A DNA stretch of 64,000 nucleotides from positions 127,263 to 191,262 of the forward strand of contig VZSF01011130.1 of NCBI GenBank assembly GCA_013398295.1. Direction: 5' to 3'. This document shows, piece by piece, positions 50,133 through 62,219 of the stretch (the first letter of the stretch is position 1; every line of letters begins with the position of its first letter). Position numbers and translations under genes: made by a program. The stretch is from Chionis minor. Lineage: Eukaryota > Chordata > Aves > Charadriiformes > Chionididae. The notes under the pieces are model-generated. The model ran no database searches, was not told the origin of the DNA, and was given only the letters and a program-made list of their open reading frames with translations.

Positions 50133-52152
50133 NACTCTCTCTTTCTAGTGCAGCCCAGGATGCTGTTGGCTTTCTTTGTCACTAGGGCACATTGCTGAGT
50201 CATGGGCAACTAGTTGTCCACCAGAACTGGCAAGTCTTTTTCTGCAAAGCTGCTTTCCAGCCAATCAGTCCCCAGTGTATACTGATGTCTGTTCAGTGAT
50301 CTCCCCTCACCCATCAAGCCAGCCATCTCATTGTGGAAGGCTATCAGGTTGGTTAAGCACAATTTCCCCATCTTAAATCCATGGTGACCACTCCCAACCA
50401 CTTTCTTGTCCTTCCTGTGTTTGTTTCAGAACAATTTGCTCCATTAACTTCCCACAGATCAAGGTGAGGCTAACCATCCTATAGTTCCTCAGATCCTCCT
50501 TCTTGCCCTTCCTGAAGGTAGTCTTCTAGTTCTCAGGAACCTCTCCCAATCACCTTGATCTTTCAGAGATTATCAGGATTGATCTTGCTATGACATCAGA
50601 TAGCTCCCTCAGCCCTCATATGAATACCATCAAGTCCCCTGGACTTATATGTGTCTAGTTGTTTTAAATGTTCCCTGACATAATCTTCCTCCATCAAGGG
50701 TAAATCTTCCTTGCTCCAGACTTTGTCCCACAAGTCTGAGATGAATAGGATTCCTGAAGGCCAGCCTTATCAATAAAGACGGAGGTGAAGGAGGCACTGA
50801 GTATTTCAGTCTTTTCTGGATCCTTTGTCACCAGAACACCTGTCCCAATCAGCAGCAAGCCCACATTTTCCAAAGTCTTCCTTTTACTGCTGATGTACTT
50901 GTGGAAGCATTTGGGCTTGCCTTGCAAGTCCCCTGTGAGATTAATCTCCAGATGGGCTTTGGCTTTCCTAACCTCATATCTGCATATTTGGACATTTTCT
51001 CTGTATTCCTCCCAGGGCACCTGGCCATGCTTCTACCTCTAGTATGGTATCCTTTGATGCTTGAATTTTGTCAGGAGCATGTTGTTCATCCATAGAGGCT
51101 TCCTGCCACTTGATTTCCTGTTCATTGGAATGGATAATTCTTGGTCTTGGAGGAGATGATCCCTGCAAATCAGTTGACTGCTGTAGAAAATAATGAAAAC
51201 CATGCTTCTGCAGAGCTGCTTATCCCTGGTTTGCACATGCACAGTCTTCCATGACTCCTCTGGACAGAAGAGCAGTGGCCCATTTCAGAACAAAAGCATT
51301 TCTGAAAAGAGCTGAGGCCAGGAGTTGGAAAGCAGAAAGGCCGGAAACAAATCCAATGGTCATGAATTATTCAGGACCCAAGCTTTAAATGAAACAGTAT
51401 TCCATAGTGGTAGATGACAGGCCAATAAGCAGAATGACAGAGATATAGCAAGGAACAACAGAGGAAAAATAGACTCATTACTCCTAAGTGCACCCTGAGT
51501 TTCACCAGTCTGGTAGGCAAATTGTATGTGTTTTCATAAAGTTGTCTTGTTCTCATTTGTGCTCTAGTCAAACAAGGCCTACAGATCAAAAACTTGTTTG
51601 GTGTTCTTTGTGTGCTCACATCAGTCCAAGACAGGCAGAGAAGCACCTCAAAACTTTGATTCAAGGTCTCCTCAACCTAACAAACACATCGGTGCAGAGC
51701 TTCAAAAGAACTTTAGACTATGTTCTGTTCAGCATTTGCCTTGAAGCTGAAGTACAATTTTTAAAATAGACGTGGCAGCTACTTTACAAGTTCTATCAAT
51801 TTAAACAGAAATGTGGTTCCTAAATGCTGAGTGACTTAGACAATGATCAAGTCACTATGGATTAAACAGTTACTGTGCTCCAATTGAACCATCATTCAAC
51901 TGAACCATCATCCTCTGTGCTTTTAGCCCATGTCTCTTTTGAACTCCATTTCCTCTTTCAGCATGATGCACTTTAACTTTCAAAGGTTCTTCGACAATGC
52001 TTCTTCACACGTGCTGAAAGTGTTGACTTACTTGTTAATGTTTTCATGGCATGATGATGAAAGCCTATGCTGTGTACCCAGGAGCACACCATGAAGATGG
52101 GTGAGAGGGTACAAGTCCTAGTAAGATAAAGAGTTGTCAGAAAGAAGAATGC
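50133..52152. repeat. Duplicated block, complete copy, with CR1 remnant
   Basis: After a single N at 50133, this contig holds the full block once: bases 50134-50529 repeat 47879-48274, and 50313-52152 repeat 48293-50132. It contains the same deleted minus-strand CR1 (about 50145-51185) and about 970 bp of non-repetitive flank. It continues without a break into the exon region, so it is the copy most likely to be the true sequence. Confidence 0.9.
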
Positions 52153-52493
52153 GACCTTACGTGTTTCTGTCCAAACTACCTATACAAAGAGTCTGATTTA
52201 GTCACTGAGTCTTGTAGGAAAACTGATCTAGTTGATCAAAAAGGAATTCTGGCAGCAACCCAACATACATGCAGTGTGAGCAATGTTTTATATCTCTTTT
52301 CATGTAAGCAAATAAGGTATAAAATCTCTCTGGTTAGGCGTGAAGATGTCACTTTTTCTATTTAATATTATCAGGACAAAAGACTGGCGATTACTTCATT
52401 ATGCAGACAATTATAGTAATTTCTCATTAAGGACGAACCTACCAGCCACAGAGCGTAAATAGATGATAAAATGATTAAAGATGTAATTCTTAC

Positions 52494-52714
52494 CTAGTGC
52501 AGGTCCCACCATTGTGACATGGATGATAATCACATATTGGAACATTGCAGTTCTCAACATTCTTCCCTCCAAGAGCCTCATCTATGATGAACAACTCTTT
52601 GTTGTTAACTTGAAAATCCCTAACACATCCTTTATAGCCATATATCTGCCCAGCACATCGATGAACCTCTTCATGAACAGGAACATTTCCCAGGAAGATT
52701 GATCCAAAGGTGAT
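52494..52714 (-). CDS. EYS: Exon of EYS-like gene: end of laminin G domain and start of EGF domain
   Basis: A 221-nt internal exon. The acceptor is TTGTTTCTGTAG (AG at 52715-52716) and the donor GTAAGA begins at 52493. It starts in phase 0 and ends with two bases of a codon. Residues 6-12 (IFLGNVP) match the late LamG strand usually seen as LYIGGLP; 22-41 (AGQIYGYKGCVRDFQVNNKE) are the classic FxGCIRDLxIN region; Cys30 and Cys56 would form the LamG disulfide. Cys61, Cys66 and Cys72 (ICDYHPCHNGGTCT) are the first three cysteines of an EGF-like module. Cys20 is an extra cysteine. EYS is a secreted photoreceptor matrix protein with EGF and LamG repeats; loss causes human retinitis pigmentosa. 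Another LamG-EGF protein (agrin-, perlecan- or Crumbs-like) is possible but fits less well. The frame is open and shows no decay. Confidence 0.78.
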
Positions 52715-55534
52715 CTACAGAAACAAGAATAGAATCATCAGAAAAGAATATGATTTGTGATGTTACTGTAAGCAATGAATGAATAATAATTAGAGATAAA
52801 AGAAATAGCCATTACTTGAAGCTGGCCAAAATCTATGATACTTGCTGAAGGGATTCTTTTTTTAAATGTGGTTGCCATTAAAAAAAAATAAAATCATACA
52901 AACACAGTGGTTTAACATGTTTGGATATCTTCAAATATATAAGACAACATATATTCCACGAGACACAAATTGGAATTCCCAGCCTTAACCACACGGATCA
53001 TGGTAAGGTTCTCTCATTGCTTCTCTCATTTCTATACTATAAGTTTAACATTCATGGTTGAGGGTTGTTGCAAGAACACAGGAGAAGCTGTAGACTTGAA
53101 GATAAATCTTTCCTTCAGGATCTGGGACCTATGGGATCGCAAGATAAGGGGAAAACAGAAACAAGATTTTACTTTTTTTTGAATGAGTGACAGAGAACAG
53201 ACCACTATACTGAAGCCAACAGGAAAAGGAAAGGCTTTAGGTAGTAAATTCTAGAGCCATGAATGCCTAAAACTTCCTTATAAAGCTGCCAAAGAAATAT
53301 GCACAAGTATTTCATACTGGGACTGCCCAAATCATATTAGTGCTCAGTATGGTATTTCCTTTGCTACCATACCTAGGAGTCAAACCCTTGAGCATCACAT
53401 ATAAGGGATCTGTGACATTTAGCACTGTGAATACCACTCCTCAAGCTGATGTCTGACTTTCTGGAGTTCTGACATGGGTTTTCACCATTCCGAAGTTCCT
53501 TTACTAGATGCCTGTCTCTACGAATTAAAAAACCCGTATTTTTTCATAAGTGTATCACACTATGATGCATTTATTTGTACAATACCATCGATCCAGAAAG
53601 TGGGTGAAATCTAGCCAATTCACGTCAAGTAGGAATAAAACAATGGAATAAACAATATATGATAGTATGTGTAAAACAAAGAGATAGTTTATGTGAGGGG
53701 ATGATTTATAGTGAAAGGCCTCTTCACTATCATATTCAGACATCAACTATAAAGAACTAGGAACAGGAGGAAAACATGACATTGACATAACCTGGAATTC
53801 ACACATCCATATGATTGTGCTTTACTGTTTTCTGTCCTGCTTTTATCAGTCCTGGAGCTGTGTTGCTGGCAATTTCAAGTGAAATTTGGAGATACAACAA
53901 ACATGAATACCTCCAGGTATTCCTCTGCTTACCATGTCTTTCATTTAGAAGGGAAAACCCTTCTTTTAGACGACGGATAAAATTAAATCAGATTTTTCAT
54001 GTGGAAGGAATTGAAAGACATCAGCTCAGCACTTGTCGAATTAATTTCATATCACTTGACTTTATCCCCTTTCAAACAAAGCTATAAACCAGCATAGCTG
54101 TGGACAAGATTTGCAAGTAGTGTTTGCAGACAGACATTTTCTCTCTGCTTGCAAACCTGTTAGAAGAATTAAGCAAAGCATTGGACCGGAATGTAAAGTG
54201 TCTATGATAAAAAAAAAGGGGGGTTTTAACACTCTTAGAGTTAGGAGCAGAAATATTCTGGTGTACAGTACAGCATGACATCAAAGGTGGCTACCTGTAA
54301 GTTCTTCTGTCAGTAAGGTATTGCTGACTTCTCTATATAACTAGATACTGATGGGTAAGTTCTTTCTTCAGATTCTCTATGCAGAAGCTGCCTATAGTGT
54401 TAGCTTTACATTCTGCCAGTCATTACCTGAGACATAAAGGGAGAGACAAAGGAACCTTCTGCAGCGGAGTGTCAGGTTGACCATCTGGAAGCTATGAGCA
54501 GACAACTGATCGGGCTAATAACAAGATATAATACAAGTTGGTTCTTTATATCAAACTGAACAAACACCTAGATACTGACTCAGGGAAGAAACAGGGAAGA
54601 AATTCTGTTACTAACTGGCAGTGATATACACATTTTAGTATCATACAATCACCTAGGTTGGAAGAGACCTTTAAGATCATCAAGTCCGACTGTTACCCTA
54701 ACACTGCCAAAACCACCACTAAACCATGTCCCTCAGCACCATGCCTACCCGTCATTTAAATACCTCCGGGGACAGCAGTTCCACCACTTCCCTGGGTAGC
54801 CATGATTAGCATCTCTACAGCTAACTGTCCTTCCCTCCAGTGAACAAATTTGTAAAGTGAGCTGTCAATCGCAGTTCAAATTCTCAAGTCTAAAAACATT
54901 TAAAATGTCTCTTGCAGAAATAATCTTGTGATGAGAGAATGCATAGCAAAGACAGGCGATAACATGGAGACAAAGAATAACAGAAAAACTCAGGATTTGG
55001 GAAAGCTGGCCTATTGCTCATTTAGAATGAGTCTTCTGATACCAGTTTCAAAATGGAAACAGTCATTTTTACAACACTGTTCAGAAGTGAAGTCCTAGCA
55101 ACAATACTGACACCGGTTTAAGCTACTGATGACTCATAACTGCCCTCCACTAGACAGTGTGGCTTGCAAATAAAAAGTAACAGGAATTACTGCTTAACAA
55201 TATCTGAATTGCTTCTAGTAACAACACGGCCTAGTTAAATGATATCTCTAATATATTGTTTTCCCTTTTGCAGTATCAGTGTCCTTTTCATGGACTTTAC
55301 GCAGTTGAAATAGAAGTTTCAGAGTCAGGTAAACTGAAGAAATTAAGAGAAATGCTTGATGTGAAAAGATATATTAAAGATAAATTAAGTACATATAATG
55401 ACATCTGAGGAGGAATTACATTTCCACCTTTAGAAGAACTTAGAACGCCTGTTTTCCTTTGAGAATAACTAAAGTGCATATGCTGATGGAATGTTCAAAG
55501 CAAATAGCTATTTTTTGATGTTTGGCAGACTTAC
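52715..55534 (-). other. Intron between the two EYS-like exons
   Basis: 2,820 bp, phase 0, GT (55533-55534) to AG (52715-52716). Contains one CR1 3' fragment and no other recognised feature. The open frames inside it (for example 53815-54087 plus) show no domain. Confidence 0.75.
54641..54860 (-). mobile_element. CR1 3'-end fragment within the intron
   Basis: The plus strand begins TCATACAATCACCTAGGTTGG and continues GAAGAGACCTTTAAGATCATC, GCCAAAACCACCACTAAACC, CCCTCAGCACCATGCCTACC and CCACTTCCCTGGGTAGCC, the antisense of a CR1 3' end. The last 50 bp are more diverged, so the right boundary is approximate. A different subfamily from the 21109 fragment. Confidence 0.85.
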
Positions 55535-55643
55535 CTGAGATGCTCGATATGAGAGAGAAAGCCTGTGTTGTACAGGAGGATTTCCATTTGCAGCCATTTC
55601 AATCATACAGTAACCTTCAGGACTGCTCACAGGCAACATATAG
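55535..55643 (-). CDS. EYS: Exon of EYS-like gene: middle of laminin G domain
   Basis: A 109-nt internal exon, upstream of the 52494 exon in transcription order. The acceptor has a strong pyrimidine tract, TTCTTCTGTTTCCTTCCAG (AG at 55644-55645), and the donor is the near-consensus CAG/GTAAGT. The exon opens with the last base of a codon and then has 36 full codons, including YCMIEMAANGNPP and ending LSLSYRASQ. Joined to the next exon it reads ...SYRASQ/ITFGSIFLG..., a continuous LamG segment. This phase match and domain continuity are the main support for both exons. The preceding exon must end with two bases of a codon; I did not find it between here and 64000. Confidence 0.74.
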
Positions 55644-58600
55644 CTGGAAGGAAACAGAAGAACTCATTACTGCTTATGCTGTTGACAGCATAAACATTCA
55701 AACGTCACACAGCAAAGGCAAGGTGAAAAAGATGCTTCTGTATCCATAAAGGCTGACAATCTTTGGACACTAATAATTCCAGTTTCATGGCTGCTTGGAC
55801 TACCCAGGAGGCAAAAGACATAAGTTTCTTCTACTAATGTCCCTCTTCTATTTGCTTTCCTACTCTTCTTGACCCTAGTGTTTGAAATATATACAGAGAC
55901 AAAAAGAAAGGGATCTTTATATGCGTAAGTGGGTATTGATAAATTGTAAGTGGTAACTGTGGCTGACATGGTCTCCCTAGTATAAAGGATTGTTGGACAA
56001 GTAACATCAATGTTGAATGATGCTGAACTCCCTAGGTGGAAATTTCCTTTTCCTGCCCTGCAGGGGAAAGAGAAATGGAATAAGAAATGAAAGGCTGCAT
56101 ACCTCTGAGCAGCAAGATTACATCTCTACTTGGGAAGTGTGCTGTTAATGTAAACTCTGGTACTGAGCTTCAGAGATAAAGAAGAATATAAGGTTAAGGG
56201 AATTTGTAAAGTAAATACTAGCGAACATTCAATAAAACACTGAGAATTCTTCAGGTTCTTTCTAGGATGAGATTGGATGAAATGCTATTAATATTATCAG
56301 CAATAAAAATTCAATCCAACAAGGTGATTTTCAAATACACTGGTTTTGTATTTAGAAAGGAAATTTGCATAAACATTACCACAGCAATGACAGAATAGGA
56401 GAATAGTAGTCAACAGATTCTTTAAAATTGAGCTCTGCTATTTCTGTAGAAGTGCTTCCCAATTCCACTTTGCCTCAGTTGCAATTTTCACATGCTTTAA
56501 AAGAGAATGTGATGGGCCTCCTTTTGGGAAGCATGTTAAGGTTTACCGACGACATGCACTCGACATATGAAACTCTGCTCAGTCAAATCCATATGACTAG
56601 GTTCCCAGAGTACAGGCCTTAACAAGAACAATGTCTCATTTTTGTGTAATATTTCAGAAATACTACACAACAGATTTTACAAAAGATTCTGAAAAGAAAG
56701 TACACATTTATATGGACTGCCAAATTTTCAATTTTTTTAGCTGAACAAATGCTAAAGGACAATGACAGGAACCTCATAAACTATTTTGTGTTGGGTGAGG
56801 TGAATTTTTATGTTAGGCCACAGACATATGAAGTAATTAACATATTTTAAAGCCCATTATGTCCCAAACACTAAAAGCATATATCACTAATATTAGAAAT
56901 GCCCTCATCGCTGCCAAGGACAAATTTCCTCCTGGATCAATCAGATCAAGACCTACTATGCTCCCAAACATTTACCTTTTCATATTCTACCACCTGGTTG
57001 GTTGTGTGCAGTTGCCATGGCATGACTTATCCCATGTTATGCCTTGAGCTTTGCTTTTCTGCTCCTGTGTTTTATCCTCCTGTCTGTAGATTCGGTATGA
57101 AATTTAGAGTCTCAGTTTTCACCTCTGAAGTTGCTGGGAACATTGTATTGACATAAATGGATATAGTATTAGGCCCCTAATGAATATTTATAACATTCAC
57201 TGCAGCGCAGTGATTTCTGAGTGAGCAGCAAAAAACTAGTGCATCTACTAACACAAGTCTCATAAGCAGTATATCTACATCAGCAGGTGATGCACCCACA
57301 TTAATAAATCCTACCTTTCCAATGCTTATATTGCTTCTGGTTCTACAGCTAATTCAGTCAATACTGACTCATTGACTTTTCGATGTGCTCTGCTGCATGG
57401 GATTGAAATTTGCTAAATTATTTCACCTTTGTAAGTATGCAACCCTTTTCCTATTTTTGAACCAGAAACAACATTTTAATTTTTTTTTAAAAAAACCCTG
57501 AGATATTTGAATGTCATCTTCTATTACCACCTTTTGAAATGTGATCTAGACTCCTCGGCCCTCCAAATGGGTTTGAAAAATGTTAATTTTTCTTTCTTAT
57601 TTTAGGTTAAAAAAATTCATGTTGTTTTACAGTATATATATTTTAAGTTAAGTTCTTTCTTATGTACCTAAAGTTAGGATAACATATTGGTTTTGAATGT
57701 AGGGAGCCTGAAGCAACGTCTGTTGTTCTGAAGATCAGCTAATTTTCAGAATTTCATTATAAAATGTGAATTGAGTAAACCGAAGTTCCTTAATAAATAA
57801 TGGGTATATCGACAGACAGTTTTGTGTTCTCCTTTTTAGATACCCAGAATAAGGAAAATTTGAGAGAAAGTAGCTCTATCTACTGTGATTTCCAACCCAT
57901 TCCTGATATATAAAATATATCATATTGAATTTTATTTATTATTCCTACTCATATTTCAGCTGCTGAGAATTGTCCAGGTAAATCACAGTGTATGAAGATA
58001 ACTTTCTCAGGTAAAAGAAAATCAGCTTGTTTAGGATTCTCTTGGGGAAAACCAACTCATAACCTTACCTTGAAGCTTTCCACTCTGAGTGGATATAGTA
58101 GTATAGTCCTGACATACTTGTGGCAAAGCCTACCCTCTGCCCCTGCCTCCTCCCTGCTTTTCAGGAAGGTTTCTGAAGTCTGAATCTGCTGCAGTTTCTA
58201 AATCAGTTTAAGGTTTAATCCTTATATCACATATTATAATAGTCCAACCCACAAATGACAAAAGTTTAAGGGATCTGGCAAAGTCAATAATGTTCATCTA
58301 ATGGAAAAGAAAAGAACAATATGGTTTATGTCAGTTTGATCCTATTTAAGCAATTCGCCATCCAAGCCAAATTCAGCATTGTAAACTTCCATTGCAAATG
58401 GCTGGTATTCACACATTCTCACTGTTAGGAATACTTAATTTCTCTTGTTTTGATTCTTTGCTAAGGGTAAAGAGAAGTGGAAGACTAAAAATAGGTAAAA
58501 TTAAAATAAGCCTTAAAGAATACTTGGTGCCGACATGGTCTTTACTGTGGCATCTTTATGTAGACAAGCCCAAGTATCCCAAACTCATATAGATAATAAC

Positions 58601-60522
58601 ACAGTCATATCTGGTGACCCAGTCTACCTTTAAAGAAATGTGTCAGAAAAAAAGAAAAAATAAATTCAAAAGAAAAAAATCCAGCATCTATAAACAGCAG
58701 CTATTAGATAGTGATTTAGATCATTAGGTCTCAACTTCAGAAAGGACATAAAGCTTTTTTTTTTTTTTTTTAAGATTCAGCAATGAAATCTCAAAGAAAA
58801 TAACTGATTTGCTTGATATCATTCAGTAGATTAGTGACTGAGCTGTGAGGAAAAAAACACAGGCTAGAGCAGCAACCTACTTCCCTGTATTCTGGAGCAC
58901 ACATTAGGAATGCTACTACTACCTTCTTCAGCACTTGCTCCTTTCTCTGCAAGGATTTCCAATAACATAATACTTGAAAATTCTCTCTGTAGTATGTCAT
59001 AGAAAGGAAAAACTGTCATTTGAAATGTGAACAAAATGAGTATTTTTCATGCTTACATTACCACAAAATTAGGACTGTTTGAATTTGCTAGATTACTCAA
59101 ATATGCTTAGAATAGCTTTTAGAAAGAGACAGAGCATGGAAAATTACAGCCCAAAAGACAGTTTTCCGAGAAAATTATGAAAATAATGAAGAATGGTAAT
59201 TAAAACAGAAATGCTGTCTCTATCTTTACTATAGCATTTAAAACCACAAAGTGCTAAAGTATGGACATATGCAAGACATAATTATACTAGTTTTTAAAAA
59301 CATTGATGGGAAAAAAATACGCTTGAAATATTCTGTGGAAGAAATGACCTGAACTAAAATACCACTTCATGTAGCTCTATAATTTGATAATATTTTTCTT
59401 ATAATCTAAGATTAAATCTGTCTTAATCTTGCAGTTGGATAAATGCAGTTGTATTACTGCACGCATCTCATAGAGGATTGAAATCCATTATCCACATTAG
59501 AAAAGTTAAAATGGAACTGATGATTTATTCTCTTGACATTTTTTCTTTATTTTTCTAATTAACCTCATATTATGAGATACTGACCTCACATTAAGAATAC
59601 CTGAGATGAAAGTGGCTAATCACTGACATCTTTAAATTTTGAATTATTTTTAGTTCAGTTGTGCTTTTTCACTCGTTTAGATGCTGAAGGCATTTCAGTC
59701 CATCTGCCTCGCATCTCAGTGGCATATTTCAGTTGCACTCAAAGCCAGCGTATTTTCCCCTCCAGAGACAGTGACAGGAGAGAATGTAATATGATTCCTA
59801 TTGCAGGATTATTTTGTCAGGCACCAAAATTGTGATTCATGCACATCACACTCATAATGATATAAAAAGGATTCACAGAGCAGTAGAGAATTGGGTGTGT
59901 GGGGAGTAGGTATGGGAAAAGGGTGTGGGTGGAGGATGTATGGGAATATTATGCACAATAATCTAAATAGGTCTGGAGCCATGTGGAGCCCAACCTGTTC
60001 CTGTAGATGCTACGGTACAGGCCTGAAACAAAATATTTGCTTCCACTTATTTGGAATAAGAAGAGATTCAGTCTTCTTTTCTGTGCTTGGCTTAGAATAA
60101 CATGATTTTTTCATCACTGCTGTGGATTTTATATAAGCTTGTTAAGAACAAGAATTAACAAAGGTTTTACTACAGGGGCCGTTTCTTTACAAAAGACGGA
60201 TGCAAAACACAAGTTATATACAGTGAGTAATGCCATTACTGGTTACATCATCTTGATTAATTACACGCCTAAACACTGAATTTCTAACAAAGTGCAACGT
60301 TTCCCTAACATGCTCATAGCTATGACACAATTGTGAATATTAAGTATTGGATTAATTTAGGCTGGGAATGATATTGAAAGAAATCCTCTTAAACTGGCTA
60401 ACATTGAGGCACTTCTAAATGAAATGTTACCTGGTATAATCTTGCTCAAGCAAATGTTTTAGCTTAAGTTATCACAGCTACTTCTCCAAGTGGGAAATGC
60501 GATCATTTTCTTTCAAGCTAAG

Positions 60523-60536
60523 TCACCAGGTGGCAC
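60523..60536 (+). promoter_or_regulatory. CTCF-like motif
   Basis: TCACCAGGTGGCAC matches 13 of 14 positions of the CTCF core CCASYAGRKGGCRS, same orientation as the one at 22102. A sequence match only. Confidence 0.42.
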
Positions 60537-61810
60537 TAGAGGAGCACAGTAGAAAGCATGAACGCAGATTCATACTAATGCCTCTGCTAATCATTGGAAA
60601 GACTGACTTATGCCCTAACTGATAGCATGATTGCTTCAGCTTCCAGTTTATATCAAGGGAAAAACAGTAAAGTATCTTAAACTGATTACATATTTGACAA
60701 TACAGATGAGGATAGGTCCAGAGACTGGAACTTCTGGGAGACACTTAACCACATTCATGCATTATAATTACCTAATGTAATCATGTAAAAATGGTGCATT
60801 CATGGTTGTGTAAACATACTTAAGAAAATTTAGTTTATAGCAATTATGTTTTCTATATAGTGATGAAGGTGCAGCCGTATTTCTAACAGATTAAGAAGAG
60901 GCATAACAAAATTAAAATGTGAGATCATCAGGTATAAAACCCCCCCAAGCTTTATAAAGAGAACGGGCCTCTGTTCTTATCTGAGATAAACTATCATGGT
61001 AAGATTTTTTCTGAACAAAGATCTCACCCTTCTAGCTGACCAGGGTTTCTGGTCTTCTGAAAAATAATAATGAAGTAGTTATACTACTGTCCATTTTCTA
61101 ATGCCACAATTGTAGGATTACATTTAGAACTACTTGCTATTTTTCTCCCTATAAGCTGACAAACAGTAGCCCAAATTAACAGGACATCATAGGACAACCC
61201 CCCCCCCCAAGTTCTTTACCGAAAAAGTGTTTATATTAAAGACACAATCTAAAATGACTCCTGCAAAACACTGAAACAGCGGCTTCATTTACACCCTTGA
61301 TTAACCAGAGCAGTTGTCAAGGGAACATCTAACCAGCTGTCAAGCAACACAGGAGATTTTTCAAGAACAGTGATTTTACTTTTGACTGAGCACATTCAAC
61401 TCACAAGTGTGAAAATCTGTACTGCATTTTACAGTTTTAATAATCTCTTGGTACTTCTTTCAAAATTCTTGCACTTAATACTTTTTTTTCCTTTAAAAAA
61501 TATATTTTAAAAGTTTTGTTATTTAAAACATACCTTCTCTTCCCAAAATTAACTTCACTGTACTGCTTCCATGGAAATGTTCTCATGTCTCTTTACCCTC
61601 TTCTATTCCAGCAAGGTCAAATTTTGTTATTTCTTACCACTTTCAATTACAACACTAAGAAATTACAATTATGAAAATGAATGCTTCATGTTATGTCTGA
61701 CATTTTATTTGAAATCAATGAAACATCTGTTGTAACCTCCAGCCATCCAACACCAAATTTGAGGTTTTCTAGTTGCTATGAGCTAATCGAACACTAAAAG
61801 TATACCAGCA

Positions 61811-61846
61811 GGGGAAGAGAGGGAGAGAGAAAGAGAGACAAGGGGA
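61811..61846. repeat. GA-rich low-complexity tract
   Basis: Purine tract of GAGA-type repeats. Confidence 0.9.
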
Positions 61847-61880
61847 TGTGGTAGACAAAAGCACAGAAGATGAAAAATCC

Positions 61881-62149
61881 CAAATGCTTCTGACCCCTAA
61901 TAATGTACTGCAGTAATTCCTTGATGCCTTAAAAAAAAAAAAAAAAGAGAGATGTGTGAACTTTTGGAATGCATTAGGGGATGATAAACTCCCACCTTAC
62001 GCTGAATTTGTTCAAGACTTACAGCTCCAGCTGGATGCGCTTAAATCTATGGGGCCCAATGGGATTCATTGCAAGAGCTGGCCAATGTCATAGTGGGACC
62101 TCTCTTCATTATTTTTCAATGGTCTTTGGAGTCTGGAGAGGTCCCAGTT
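61881..62149. repeat. Duplicated block, left copy ending at a single-N gap
   Basis: 269 bp that recur as 62151-62420 right after the N at 62150. The only differences I see are T/A in AATAATGTAC versus AATAAAGTAC and an A-run of 16 versus 17. The left copy includes the 5' end of the CR1 listed next. Best read as the overlapping ends of two contigs. Confidence 0.93.
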
Positions 62150-62219
62150 NCAAATGCTTCTGACCCCTAATAAAGTACTGCAGTAATTCCTTGATGCCTT
62201 AAAAAAAAAAAAAAAAAGA

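Larger units (their letters stand above)
55644..61880. other. Non-coding stretch, probably upstream intron of EYS
   Basis: 6.2 kb of AT-rich unique-looking sequence. T-run at 58755-58771. I examined donor-like sites on the minus strand (for example near 56104 and 58065), but the adjoining frames are interrupted or in the wrong phase for the 55535 exon. No transposable element recognised. Confidence 0.5.

Noticed and set aside
47879..52152. A genuine recent segmental duplication
   Set aside because: The copy borders coincide exactly with single-N gaps and one contig is entirely contained in the next, which points to assembly.
56100..56165. Minus-strand segment with TTTATCTCTGAAG acceptor and CAGAG/GTATGC donor
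   Set aside because: Its only open frame leaves one base, whereas the 55535 exon needs two from its predecessor; phases do not match.
58060..58190. Donor-like CTTCAAG/GTAAGG on the minus strand as a preceding EYS exon
   Set aside because: Poor acceptor and the translated residues do not resemble a LamG domain.
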